Of a stretch of DNA of 24,842 nucleotides, positions 8,287-13,576 are shown piece after piece (positions within the stretch are counted from its first letter, which is position 1; every line of letters begins with the position of its first letter). The position numbers were made by a program, and so were the translations under genes. The DNA is taken from the IMG/VR virus record IMGVR_UViG_3300030116_001162, positions 1-24,842 of that record; one strand, given 5' to 3'. Under the pieces are notes generated by a model. It saw nothing but the letters and a program-made list of their open reading frames with translations. It ran no database searches and had not been told where the DNA came from. Source of the stretch: a virus.

Positions 8287-8331
8287 CGCGAAAATTTTTT
8301 TCGCAAAATTTTTTACGCGAAAAATTTTTTA
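8287..8331. repeat. Three tandem copies of an A-tract/T-tract unit
   Basis: Three head-to-tail copies of about 15 bp, cgc(g)AAAATTTTTT, starting at 8287, 8302 and 8316. Each unit has a CGC core and an A4-5T6-7 tract, nearly palindromic. Such phased A/T tracts bend and easily melt. It lies just upstream of the head-gene block on the minus strand, so an UP-element/promoter or a protein-binding site is possible; an unwinding element is another option. Confidence 0.75.
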
Positions 8332-8516
8332 TGGTGCGTAGCAAAAGTAGATCCGAAAAAGAGGCTGGATTCAGGTAGTGGCGGGTGGGTGGGTGCCTTG
8401 CGGCACTTTTGGGGGTATGCCCCCCTAGCCTAGCTAACCGCGAGCCGTAGGCGAGCGCGCCTTGCGCCCCTTAGTTATATTGGTAGGGCTTAGTTAACCT
8501 GTTAGCCAGCTAACCT
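8332..8516. other. Non-coding, hairpin- and CTAG-rich border of the cassette
   Basis: No gene seen. The segment contains a G-rich run (GGGTGGGTGGG at 8383-8393), a hairpin gtgcc/ggcac (8393-8406), a ggggg-tatg-ccccc hairpin (8411-8424), a GC-rich stretch with gcgagccgtaggcgagcgcg, and TAGCTAAC/GTTAGC repeats that recur on the far side of the cassette around 9062-9079. It probably marks one boundary of inserted DNA. Confidence 0.5.
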
Positions 8517-8541
8517 AAAAAAGGGTACACACGGTACCCTT
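8517..8541 (-). terminator. Rho-independent terminator of the cassette gene
   Basis: On the minus strand AAGGGTAC - CGTGT - GTACCCTT forms an 8-bp perfect stem, followed directly by four further T. It lies 20 bases past the stop of the gene at 8562-8978. Confidence 0.85.
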
Positions 8542-8561
8542 AACTAGCTAGTTAGTTAAGC

Positions 8562-8978
8562 CTAGCTGAACGTGGCAAGCTGTGCCTTAACCGCCTTGTT
8601 ACCCTTACCCCATGCAGTTTTACCTAGCAAGCGGTCGCGGTAGTGTAGCAATATGGTGGCAACGTCTTGGTTATAGGCATCGCCACTAGCGCGTACCCAT
8701 AAGCCTTTAGTCACTAAGCTATCGTTAATAGCTTGGACATCTAACGCGCCGCCACCTAACGCTAGCCACTCATTCATAACCAGTTGAATCTGGCGAGGAA
8801 TGTTAGCGGTAATAACGTCTAAGGCTAGGGCTGGGCTAAAGTCAATCTTGCCCGACATACTGCTAGCAGGTTTAGCAAAGTTAAACCCTGCGTTATCCTT
8901 AATGTGCGGCGTTGTACCTTTAGGCATAACGTCAGCGGCAGTAGTGGCAGTGGCTAGTTTTTGGTTTTTAGTAGTCAT
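8562..8978 (-). CDS. Unknown 138-residue protein in a moron-like cassette
   Basis: Not recognised. I chose the ATG at 8978 (MTTKNQKLATATTAADVMPK), which has TTAGGA about 9 bases upstream; the GTG at 9002 would lie inside the leader hairpin. The first 50 residues are Thr/Ala/Pro-rich and probably disordered. The rest is helical with a conserved-looking core (IPRQIQLVMNEWLALGGGAL) and a Trp-containing tail (LHYRDRLLGKTAWGKGNKAV). There is no signal peptide or membrane segment. Codon use (many GCT, CTA, TTA, GTT, TAG-containing dicodons) differs from the neighbouring phage genes. The gene has its own promoter and terminator, unlike its densely packed neighbours. This suggests independent acquisition and a host-interaction or exclusion role, which is inference. 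Confidence 0.75.
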   Translation of the reverse strand: MTTKNQKLATATTAADVMPKGTTPHIKDNAGFNFAKPASSMSGKIDFSPALALDVITANIPRQIQLVMNEWLALGGGALDVQAINDSLVTKGLWVRASGDAYNQDVATILLHYRDRLLGKTAWGKGNKAVKAQLATFS

Positions 8979-8998
8979 TATAAAATGTCCTAATTGTG

Positions 8999-9017
8999 CC
9001 ACCCAGGTATTGGGTGG
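8999..9017 (-). promoter_or_regulatory. Leader hairpin upstream of the cassette gene
   Basis: CCACCCA - ATACC - TGGGTGG (minus strand), a perfect 7-bp stem with a 5-base loop. It lies between the -10 box at 9027-9032 and the ribosome-binding site, so it falls in the 5' untranslated leader or acts as an operator near the transcription start. Confidence 0.6.
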
Positions 9018-9026
9018 ATGCGTCTT

Positions 9027-9054
9027 ATTATACGCACTTGACTAACTAGCGCAA
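9027..9054 (-). promoter_or_regulatory. Sigma-70-type promoter of the cassette gene
   Basis: On the minus strand the -10 box is a perfect TATAAT (9032-9027). A weaker -35 box TTGCGC (9054-9049) is separated from it by 16 bases. It is placed about 50 bases before the start codon at 8978. Host RNA polymerase should be able to use it. Confidence 0.7.
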
Positions 9055-9203
9055 CCCCTAAATAGCTAGCTAGCTAACTATTAATCTAACCAGTCTACAC
9101 TGCCGCTGGCTCTAACGGGTCGCCTCCGTCGCGCTCGCTAACGGGTCCAATGAGGCGCGCGCTCGCTGGCTCGCTGGCTGCGTCGCTCGCTGCGTGAATG
9201 AGT
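9055..9203. repeat. CTAG-rich and GCTCGCTGG-type short repeats
   Basis: Non-coding. Contains TAGCTAGCTAGCTAAC (9063-9078), two copies of TAACGGGTC (about 9114 and 9140), and a run of gctcgctggctcgctggctgcgtcgctcgct (about 9150-9190) made of a repeated GCTCGCTGG-like unit. CTAG tetramers are usually rare in bacterial DNA but are dense here and across the cassette up to 8430. Confidence 0.6.
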
Positions 9204-9222
9204 GGGTGGGAGGGTGGGTGGG
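9204..9222 (+). other. G-quadruplex motif (five GGG runs, one-base loops)
   Basis: GGGTGGGAGGGTGGGTGGG on the plus strand: five consecutive G-triplets separated by single T or A bases. This is the tightest possible class of parallel quadruplex motif. It lies 14 bases past the stop codon of the small terminase gene, and the G-rich strand is the template strand for leftward transcription. Confidence 0.8.
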
Positions 9223-9235
9223 CGCGGCCCCCCTG

Positions 9236-9811
9236 CTACTTTTCTATGTAGTCGATCGATCGATCATTCGATTCGTCGATCGATCCGATCCGGTTCGTAA
9301 TTTGTCCCTCGATCGTTTGCGGCACACGTTTCGTGATGAGTTGTCCGAGTCGATCGATCAGTTGGTCTTTGGATAGTGAGTCGATCTTCGCGGTCAATAC
9401 TTCACGTCGATCGATGTATAAACCTCCGACCTTCCCTCGGTGGATCTCTGCGGTGATGGCAGCGTTAATCTGTCCCTGATCGCGTGCCTCCTCACGCAAG
9501 TCATGAAGCGCGGATAGGTGGCCCTCCATGGAAACTCTATCACGCTCCGCCTCCTTGATTTCCTGGTCGATCAGATAGTTTCGGAGTAGCGGGTTGTGAT
9601 TGAGTAACACACTGCCTTGTCTTTTGGCAGCGGCTCTGTTCTTCGTATAACCAGCTTTGACAGCTGCTTCGGTAGCATTTTGGCCTTTCAGATACTCTCG
9701 AGCGAACTTCTTTTGCTTCGGGTTTAGCGGATGCCACTTCTTACCATCGGGGTCGATGAAGCCGTTACCATCGTCAGATGGGATCATGGGAGTGTACTGT
9801 AGCTCTTTCAT
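9236..9811 (-). CDS. terS: Terminase small subunit (Terminase_2-like)
   Basis: 191 residues. Residues about 29-75 carry the typical small-terminase helix-turn-helix region: LNPKQKKFAREYLKGQNATE, AAVKAGYTKN, RQGSVLLNHNPLLRNYL. It matches the Terminase_2 pattern 'LTpKQe-FV-eYl...NATqAAiRAGYS...A...GsrLL-np-V'. The middle is a charged helix (oligomerisation) and the C-terminus is encoded by TCGATCGA repeats (SIDESNDRSIDYIEK). The protein recognises viral DNA and recruits the large subunit. No strong SD precedes the ATG at 9811, and Met9 is an alternative start. It is separated from large terminase by about 3.3 kb. Confidence 0.88.
   Translation of the reverse strand: MKELQYTPMIPSDDGNGFIDPDGKKWHPLNPKQKKFAREYLKGQNATEAAVKAGYTKNRAAAKRQGSVLLNHNPLLRNYLIDQEIKEAERDRVSMEGHLSALHDLREEARDQGQINAAITAEIHRGKVGGLYIDRREVLTAKIDSLSKDQLIDRLGQLITKRVPQTIEGQITNRIGSIDESNDRSIDYIEK
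9252..9415. repeat. Cluster of TCGATCGA repeats inside terS
   Basis: TCGATCGATCGATC at 9252-9265, TCGATCGATC at 9276-9285, TCGATCG at 9309-9315, TCGATCGATC at 9350-9359 and TCGATCGAT at 9407-9415: five clustered palindromic repeats within about 165 bp in the 3' half of the gene. In several phages the packaging initiation site lies within the small terminase gene, so this cluster is a candidate pac site. It may alternatively be a simple-sequence expansion. Confidence 0.6.
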
Positions 9812-10104
9812 GCAGTGAATCCGAGGGGTCTGTGGGTCACTACTATAATCTAAAAATAATTATTTTTATAAAAAAGAAAAGATTTCGCTCGCGGCCTATC
9901 TACTCTATTCTCTGTTTCAGAAGTAATAGTTCTAATAGATTCTATTACTTTTCAGTCACACTCACCACGGTCCCCGTCCCTTGTCCCACGAGGCTTTCCT
10001 CATCACTCTATTACTTCTATTACTCTATTAGTCGTTTTTGTTAAAAAAATAAAAAAAAGTTTTTTTTCTAAATAGACAATATCAGCGCTCTTTCTAATAG
10101 GCAC
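9812..10104. promoter_or_regulatory. AT-rich non-coding region with inverted and direct repeats
   Basis: About 290 bases with no supported gene between terS and the terminator at 10105. It contains an inverted repeat AAGTAATAG/CTATTACTT (9921-9929 and 9942-9950, 12-base spacer). Three further CTATTAC/CTATTAG heptamers are at about 10007-10030. Long A and T runs (about 9850-9880 and 10036-10070) are separated by a C/G-rich patch (9965-9990). A TATAGT on the minus strand near 9845 could be a -10 box for terS. The mix of repeats with an AT-rich block resembles a regulatory region or a replication origin, but neither is proven. Confidence 0.5.
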
Positions 10105-10127
10105 AAAAAAGCCCACCGAAGTGGGCT
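10105..10127 (-). terminator. Strong rho-independent terminator
   Basis: Minus strand AGCCCAC - TTCG - GTGGGCT followed by a further five T: a 7-bp stem closed by a UUCG tetraloop. It lies 19 bases past the stop of the gene at 10147 and ends the block of small early-type genes before the packaging module. Confidence 0.93.
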
Positions 10128-10146
10128 AATCGCGGTTAGTGGAAGT

Positions 10147-10638
10147 TTAGTACAGAAGCTCGAGCACGGTCAGATCTGTCAATACCCATCTCATTCCTAA
10201 GTCTGGGTCATTCGTAGCTATTCCGTGTTCGTCTTCAATCTGAGGGCCATCTAAGTTATTGACTAACGTCCAGACATAAATGTCGTCGTCTTCGATCAGG
10301 GGTATAAAATGTTCGAACACAAGTGGCTTTACGGCGTCGGGTAACTTTTTGTATTGCGCACCCCTCATAATCAACAATCCTTTACCGTCCGTCTCATTTG
10401 TATGTAACCAAATGACTATCGCACCTTGATCAAACTCCTGTCCTTTTCGGACTAGGGTGTGTCCTAACTGGTGCAAGTTAGGTCGAACGAACTCCCCGTC
10501 TTTTTCTAACAGGTCGGGGACTATATCTTCTGGGTAAAAGGTGTACGTGAAGTCGAAAAACTCTTCGCGCTCGCGAACACCACTAGCTGAGATCAGTGTC
10601 TCTACTTTATCGAGAGTTTGGAAAAGCTCCTTTATCAT
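10147..10638 (-). CDS. Hypothetical protein (163 residues)
   Basis: Not recognised. It begins with a helix (IKELFQTLDKVETLISASGV), then alternates strands and helices. It is acidic overall (EHFIPLIEDDDIYVWTLVNN), with a cluster of Asp/Glu near 110-145. No signal peptide or metal-binding motif. It has a strong ribosome-binding site (AGAAAGGAGAATAGA before ATG), is preceded by the conserved 16-bp element and a hairpin, and is followed by the terminator at 10105-10127. It is the last gene of the small-gene block. Confidence 0.7.
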   Translation of the reverse strand: MIKELFQTLDKVETLISASGVREREEFFDFTYTFYPEDIVPDLLEKDGEFVRPNLHQLGHTLVRKGQEFDQGAIVIWLHTNETDGKGLLIMRGAQYKKLPDAVKPLVFEHFIPLIEDDDIYVWTLVNNLDGPQIEDEHGIATNDPDLGMRWVLTDLTVLELLY

Positions 10639-10659
10639 TCTATTCTCCTTTCTATGGGT

Positions 10660-10687
10660 AAAAATCCTAGGGCGCGTAGCCGCGCCC
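10660..10687 (-). terminator. Terminator-like hairpin in intergenic unit A
   Basis: Minus strand GGGCGCG - GCTA - CGCGCCC (perfect 7-bp stem), then TAGGATTTTT. It sits between the conserved element at 10714-10729 and the ribosome-binding site of the next gene. The T-run suggests an intrinsic terminator or attenuator; an mRNA-stabilising leader hairpin is the alternative. Confidence 0.6.
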
Positions 10688-10713
10688 GTAGCCTATAGTA
10701 AGGCGGGAAAAAA

Positions 10714-10729
10714 CGAGGGTAAAGCACTA
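10714..10729 (-). promoter_or_regulatory. Conserved intergenic element, copy A
   Basis: Minus strand TAGTGCTTTACCCTCG; its TAG is the stop codon of the gene at 10727-11158. Two bases differ from the other copies. TACTATAGG follows with 17 bases between TTTACC and TACTAT, which would fit a sigma-70-type -35/-10 pair. Confidence 0.65.
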
Positions 10730-11158
10730 AGCCGAGACTCTGACATCTCCGTAGAGTTCTACCTCGCTCCATTCTGTAACGTAGGTCATCTCTAAATAGT
10801 CTTCGTGCATATCGTCGGGGAAAATATCTTTAAAGGTTGTGTAATGCAGTGGGTTACGTCGGTCGCCCCATGGCTTACAGTCGTACCGTAAATCATCTCT
10901 CACGGTCGTTACATAATTAAAATGTAACGAGATCTTGTACTTTCGATCCGTCCTAAAGGGCACCCATGGGTCTGTAATCGTAGCAATCACGTCGGGGTAA
11001 TTGTTTCGGTAAAGCACAATCCAAGTTATTTGGTTTTTAATCAGCCGTTTGGGGTCTACTTTCCACGGGCCTGTCGACTTCCATTTGGCGTTATCGATCC
11101 GAGTTCTATCTAAGTTTTTCGTAAACCCGTCGGTGCGTATCGCTAATACATCAGTCAT
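10727..11158 (-). CDS. Hypothetical protein (143 residues)
   Basis: Not recognised. It is aromatic-rich (many W, Y) and predicted mainly beta, with segments such as ITWIVLYRNNYPDVIATI and KYKISLHFNYVTTV. The acidic C-terminus (YLEMTYVTEWSEVELYGD) suggests a small compact soluble protein. It has an AGAAAGGAGAATAT ribosome-binding site. The stop codon TAG is the first triplet of conserved element A. Its neighbours are equally unknown small genes, as is usual for phage host-takeover regions. Confidence 0.65.
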   Translation of the reverse strand: MTDVLAIRTDGFTKNLDRTRIDNAKWKSTGPWKVDPKRLIKNQITWIVLYRNNYPDVIATITDPWVPFRTDRKYKISLHFNYVTTVRDDLRYDCKPWGDRRNPLHYTTFKDIFPDDMHEDYLEMTYVTEWSEVELYGDVRVSA

Positions 11159-11180
11159 ATATTCTCCTTTCTAAATCAAT

Positions 11181-11198
11181 GCGCCCCTTTCGGGGCGC
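11181..11198 (-). terminator. GNRA-loop hairpin after the 125-residue gene
   Basis: Minus strand GCGCCCC - GAAA - GGGGCGC, a perfect 7-bp stem with a GAAA tetraloop, 7 bases past the stop at 11206. It lacks a clear T-run, so it may be a weak terminator or an mRNA end-protecting/processing structure. Confidence 0.55.
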
Positions 11199-11205
11199 GG
11201 GTAAG

Positions 11206-11583
11206 TTAGCCACTCCAGGGCTGGTCAGTCCAACGAGTCGCTTCGTAATTATTTACTGGCCCGTAAGTCCAAATGTCAAACTTGTAATGTTTTCCAGGGT
11301 AATACAACTCTCCGTCTCGCGGGTCGTTCCACTTAAATGTTATTACGTGGCAACAACCTTGGAAGTGGTAGTGGTCAGCATCTGTCACATTTGGGTGGTT
11401 ACATATCTCAATGATGAGTTCTTCTGGTTCGCAGGGTAACTCAGCAACGTTGAGTCTTTCGATTTCTTGTTGGTCAGCTTTTTGCATTTCTGGCCAACTG
11501 CCATCGCTCTTTTCCCAAAAGCTATCGTTTAAGAAATGTTCTATCAACTCGGGGCCGAGGTCTATCGTAATTAGATCTCTCAT
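11206..11583 (-). CDS. Hypothetical protein (125 residues)
   Basis: Not recognised. It starts MRDLITIDLGPELIEHFLND. The middle contains Cys and His residues (C51, C62, then H-Y-H-F-Q-G-C-C-H around 72-80), which could bind a metal but do not form a standard zinc-finger spacing. It is Trp-rich toward the C-terminus. The start has AGAAAGGAAGAAAGT before ATG. It is preceded by conserved element B plus a terminator-like hairpin and followed by a GNRA hairpin, so it may be a single-gene transcription unit. Confidence 0.65.
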   Translation of the reverse strand: MRDLITIDLGPELIEHFLNDSFWEKSDGSWPEMQKADQQEIERLNVAELPCEPEELIIEICNHPNVTDADHYHFQGCCHVITFKWNDPRDGELYYPGKHYKFDIWTYGPVNNYEATRWTDQPWSG

Positions 11584-11604
11584 ACTTTCTTCCTTTCTAT
11601 GGTT

Positions 11605-11632
11605 AAAAAATCGTAGGCGCGGGGTACGCGCC
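11605..11632 (-). terminator. Terminator-like hairpin in intergenic unit B
   Basis: Minus strand GGCGCG - TACCC - CGCGCC, 6-bp perfect stem, followed after five bases by TTTTTT. TATTATAGG lies immediately upstream. Same position and loop sequence as the hairpin in unit D. Confidence 0.6.
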
Positions 11633-11658
11633 TATAATAAGGGTAGCTAGGAGTACCG

Positions 11659-11674
11659 CGAAAGTAAAGCACTA
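11659..11674 (-). promoter_or_regulatory. Conserved intergenic element, copy B
   Basis: Minus strand TAGTGCTTTACTTTCG, consensus sequence; the TAG is the stop codon of the gene at 11672-11887. TATTAT lies 23 bases after TTTACT, too far for a normal sigma-70 -35/-10 spacing. Confidence 0.7.
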
Positions 11675-11887
11675 AAAGACCAATACGAAACGGTCTTTCT
11701 GTTTCTTAAGTTTTCCGTCGACACCTTTGTATACTGGGAAGCTCGGCAACCAAGAATTAAAATCCAAACTTGCTTTAGTACGAACAACGTATTCTTTACC
11801 TTCGGCTGGTCGAAAATCTTTCAATCGTTTAACGACAGTCGAGATCGACAAGTCTGCGGTTTCTAATCGGCTTATGTAATACTTCAT
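11672..11887 (-). CDS. Small basic hypothetical protein (71 residues)
   Basis: Not recognised. It starts MKYYISRLETADLSISTVVK and ends with KLKKQKDRFVLVF; it is basic and probably a small alpha/beta domain. The start overlaps the stop of the upstream gene (ATGA), which supports translational coupling. The stop TAG belongs to conserved element B. Confidence 0.6.
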   Translation of the reverse strand: MKYYISRLETADLSISTVVKRLKDFRPAEGKEYVVRTKASLDFNSWLPSFPVYKGVDGKLKKQKDRFVLVF

Positions 11888-12084
11888 ATCAAGATACTCG
11901 AAGGGATATCAAACTTCCAATCGGAAGCTAGTTTGAAATAAATCGATTTGTAATGTCCAATCGTAACTTTGTCGAACTTAGTCCTATAGTACTCGTCCGA
12001 AGAATGTTCAATGAGATTGTAAATCTCTTGTAGTACGTTTCCTCTCGCCACGTCGAGTGGCGTTTCGCCTTTATCGTTTTGCAT
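11884..12084 (-). CDS. Small hypothetical protein (66 residues)
   Basis: The ATG at 12084 (MQNDKGETPLDVARGNVLQE) has GGGAG 5 bases upstream and is a better start than the in-frame TTG at 12096. The sequence GETPLDVARGN resembles an ankyrin-repeat helix pair (G-x-TPLD-A), but one motif in 66 residues is not enough for that call. The remainder is a charged helix and an aromatic C-terminus. Overlaps the next gene by 4 bases. Confidence 0.6.
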   Translation of the reverse strand: MQNDKGETPLDVARGNVLQEIYNLIEHSSDEYYRTKFDKVTIGHYKSIYFKLASDWKFDIPSSILI

Positions 12085-12085
12085 A

Positions 12086-12325
12086 TCATCTCCCAATATG
12101 TTCGATATCCGAGTCGGGTATCACTTGGTAAGCGCCTTTGTTATAGGCTGGGGCGATCGTCGCACGGGCCGACGGTCGAGTATCTGGCTTCTGAGTACAA
12201 TCGGTCTTCGGTAATCGAGAAGGGTATTTTTCTCGGTGGTCGTCGACACGCATAGTCAGAGTCAATGGTCGAAAGGGTCGGGCTTTCGCCCGACTCCTAG
12301 GTAATGGTTTATAGCGTCTAGGCAT
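12086..12325 (-). CDS. Possible Arg/Pro-rich small protein (79 residues), uncertain
   Basis: The frame from the ATG at 12325 overlaps the stop of the preceding gene by 8 bases and fills an otherwise empty 230-base gap. The product (MPRRYKPLPRSRAKARPFRP and onwards) is very rich in Arg and Pro and looks disordered. A perfect 7-bp GAAA-loop hairpin lies inside the frame at 12277-12294, which argues for a terminator in non-coding DNA instead. No SD is evident apart from coupling. Treat as tentative. Confidence 0.35.
   Translation of the reverse strand: MPRRYKPLPRSRAKARPFRPLTLTMRVDDHREKYPSRLPKTDCTQKPDTRPSARATIAPAYNKGAYQVIPDSDIEHIGR
12277..12294 (-). terminator. GNRA-loop hairpin after the 164-residue gene
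   Basis: Minus strand GTCGGGC - GAAA - GCCCGAC, perfect 7-bp stem with a GAAA loop, 23 bases past the stop at 12318, followed by CCTTTCG. Same architecture as the hairpin at 11181-11198. Confidence 0.5.
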
Positions 12326-12812
12326 CTGCATAATCCGCAATGTTACGGTCATCGTCGACCTCGTCGGGGAACGTAATCGGGAACATCGGGTACGCTGCCA
12401 TCTCACCTGCAAGGTCGTCTCGGTAATTATCAATACGATTTATTTTCTGTGTATCAGCACCGTATCGACTAGCTGAGTACTCCGCTCGCTCCTCGAGTAA
12501 CCACTGGTCAAGCAATCTAGTGCGGGCTTTATAATCCTCGGGGAAGTAATGTTTCGAAGCTGTCTCACTATCCTCGTCAATCGGGGTGGAGCGGGGGTGC
12601 CACTTACCGTAAGTAATGGCTAAGTTAAGGATCTCGGGGTACGCTGCAAGTGTCTCGGCAGGTATCGAATCACCTATCGTACGCAACTCTGCGTGGGCCT
12701 CCTCCATGAAATCGTGTATCTTACCAGCGAAGTCACTACTAAATCCTAGCGACTGTAAGTGTGGTCGGAATACACGATACTCGAGGTCGTGCTCGTCAAA
12801 TTTATCTGACAT
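12318..12812 (-). CDS. Hypothetical protein (164 residues), acidic and helical
   Basis: Not recognised. It is acidic and largely helical (FAGKIHDFMEEAHAELRTIG; LLDQWLLEERAEYSASRYGA), with an acidic C-terminal tail (FPDEVDDDRNIADYADA). There are no Cys-based motifs or membrane segments. It has a good ribosome-binding site (AGAAGGAGATAGAT before ATG) and is preceded by conserved element C and a hairpin. Confidence 0.68.
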   Translation of the reverse strand: MSDKFDEHDLEYRVFRPHLQSLGFSSDFAGKIHDFMEEAHAELRTIGDSIPAETLAAYPEILNLAITYGKWHPRSTPIDEDSETASKHYFPEDYKARTRLLDQWLLEERAEYSASRYGADTQKINRIDNYRDDLAGEMAAYPMFPITFPDEVDDDRNIADYADA

Positions 12813-12840
12813 ATCTATCTCCTTCTTCTTTCTAAGTTAT

Positions 12841-12861
12841 CCGCGCCCGTAGGCGGCGCGG
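12841..12861 (-). promoter_or_regulatory. GC-rich leader hairpin in intergenic unit C
   Basis: Minus strand CCGCGCC - GCCTACG - GGCGCGG, perfect 7-bp stem, no T-run after it. TTATATATA precedes it. Without a T-run it looks more like a 5' leader structure than a terminator. Confidence 0.5.
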
Positions 12862-12887
12862 TATATATAAGGTACTTACGACTAACG

Positions 12888-12903
12888 CGAAAGTAAAGCA
12901 CTA
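12888..12903 (-). promoter_or_regulatory. Conserved intergenic element, copy C
   Basis: Minus strand TAGTGCTTTACTTTCG, identical to copies B, D, E and F. Here the TAG is not the stop codon (TAA at 12910-12912 precedes it by 6 bases), showing that the element is conserved independently of the stop codon. Confidence 0.7.
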
Positions 12904-12909
12904 ACGCGA

Positions 12910-13134
12910 TTACTCGTCGACGGTGTCTTCGAGGTAATCCAGAAGCTCTCGTAATCTAGGGCGAAGTCCTTCTTCGTAATCACTGTCATCGGAAAGCCGT
13001 GCACTAATTTCTAAGAGCAATGCTTGGAACCGTTCTAGTAACGGTCTCTCCTCAGGTTCGTCATCCCCACCGAAATGTTTTTCTATGAGCATAGCGTCAC
13101 TTAATTCGCGTAAGCGATCAACATCAACGGTCAT
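12910..13134 (-). CDS. Small acidic Leu-rich protein (74 residues)
   Basis: Not recognised. Very acidic, Leu/Arg-rich and predicted as helical coiled coil (RFQALLLEISARLSDDSD; GLRPRLRELLDYLEDTVDE). The start overlaps the end of the zinc-binding protein gene by 11 bases, so the two are probably co-translated. Size and charge would suit a protein that binds a host factor or mimics DNA, but this is only a guess. Confidence 0.6.
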   Translation of the reverse strand: MTVDVDRLRELSDAMLIEKHFGGDDEPEERPLLERFQALLLEISARLSDDSDYEEGLRPRLRELLDYLEDTVDE

Positions 13135-13576
13135 TTACTGCACTCCTTACATCTTCTAAACGTTGTTGGATGACGACTGTATTGCAACTGCTACAACACT
13201 GTCCGTCTGCGAGGGGCTGCGCGTTATGTCCATGCGCCCAGCCGTTACTTTGTACGTCGATCGGCCCGTCACATATACTGCATTGGTGCTCTACGTTCGG
13301 GTCGTATGATCTCATCTGACGGGGGTTTTTAGTCACCCACGGATCATCAACATCGTGCATCTTAAATTTGATATCGATTTCAGCGGCGACACCTTTCTGT
13401 TCTTCTATCGCGACGAAAAATGTACAAGCGTCAGAATCTTCTTCGAGGTAGACCTTCGATCCTGAAACGTAACTATGTCCACTGATCTTTTGGTGGATCC
13501 CTAGTTCGATCAGCTCGCTAAACTCCACTTCTAACCAGCCGTGGCCAGAGTCGTGGAAAAAGTTATATTCCTTCAT
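13124..13576 (-). CDS. Two-domain phage protein with C-terminal zinc-ribbon-like motif
   Basis: 150 residues. The N-terminal part (FFHDSGHGWLEVEFSELIEL, then GSKVYLEEDSDACTFF) matches a small phage family with the 'H-D-x-GHGWLEV ... VYLEED-DA' pattern, which I know by sight without a function. The C-terminal part has CSIC at 99-102 and CCSSC at 127-131 around GWAHGHNAQPLADGQ. This is a common small Cys4 zinc-binding domain of phages. I usually recall the two parts as separate small proteins, so this may be a fusion. It has an AGAAAGGAGAACGAA ribosome-binding site. Its role is probably regulatory or protein-binding in early infection; unproven. Confidence 0.72.
   Translation of the reverse strand: MKEYNFFHDSGHGWLEVEFSELIELGIHQKISGHSYVSGSKVYLEEDSDACTFFVAIEEQKGVAAEIDIKFKMHDVDDPWVTKNPRQMRSYDPNVEHQCSICDGPIDVQSNGWAHGHNAQPLADGQCCSSCNTVVIQQRLEDVRSAVNDR

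Noticed and set aside
8401-9203. tRNA or CRISPR in the repeat-rich cassette flanks
   Set aside because: The repeats are too short and irregular for CRISPR, and no cloverleaf with a GTTC-type T loop and CCA acceptor could be folded.
11884-12084. Ankyrin repeat protein (GETPLDVARGN)
   Set aside because: Only one partial motif in 66 residues; not enough for a solenoid repeat protein.
12326-12433. N-terminal extension of the frame at 12086-12433
   Set aside because: It lies inside the 164-residue gene in another frame; only the part from 12325 could be real.
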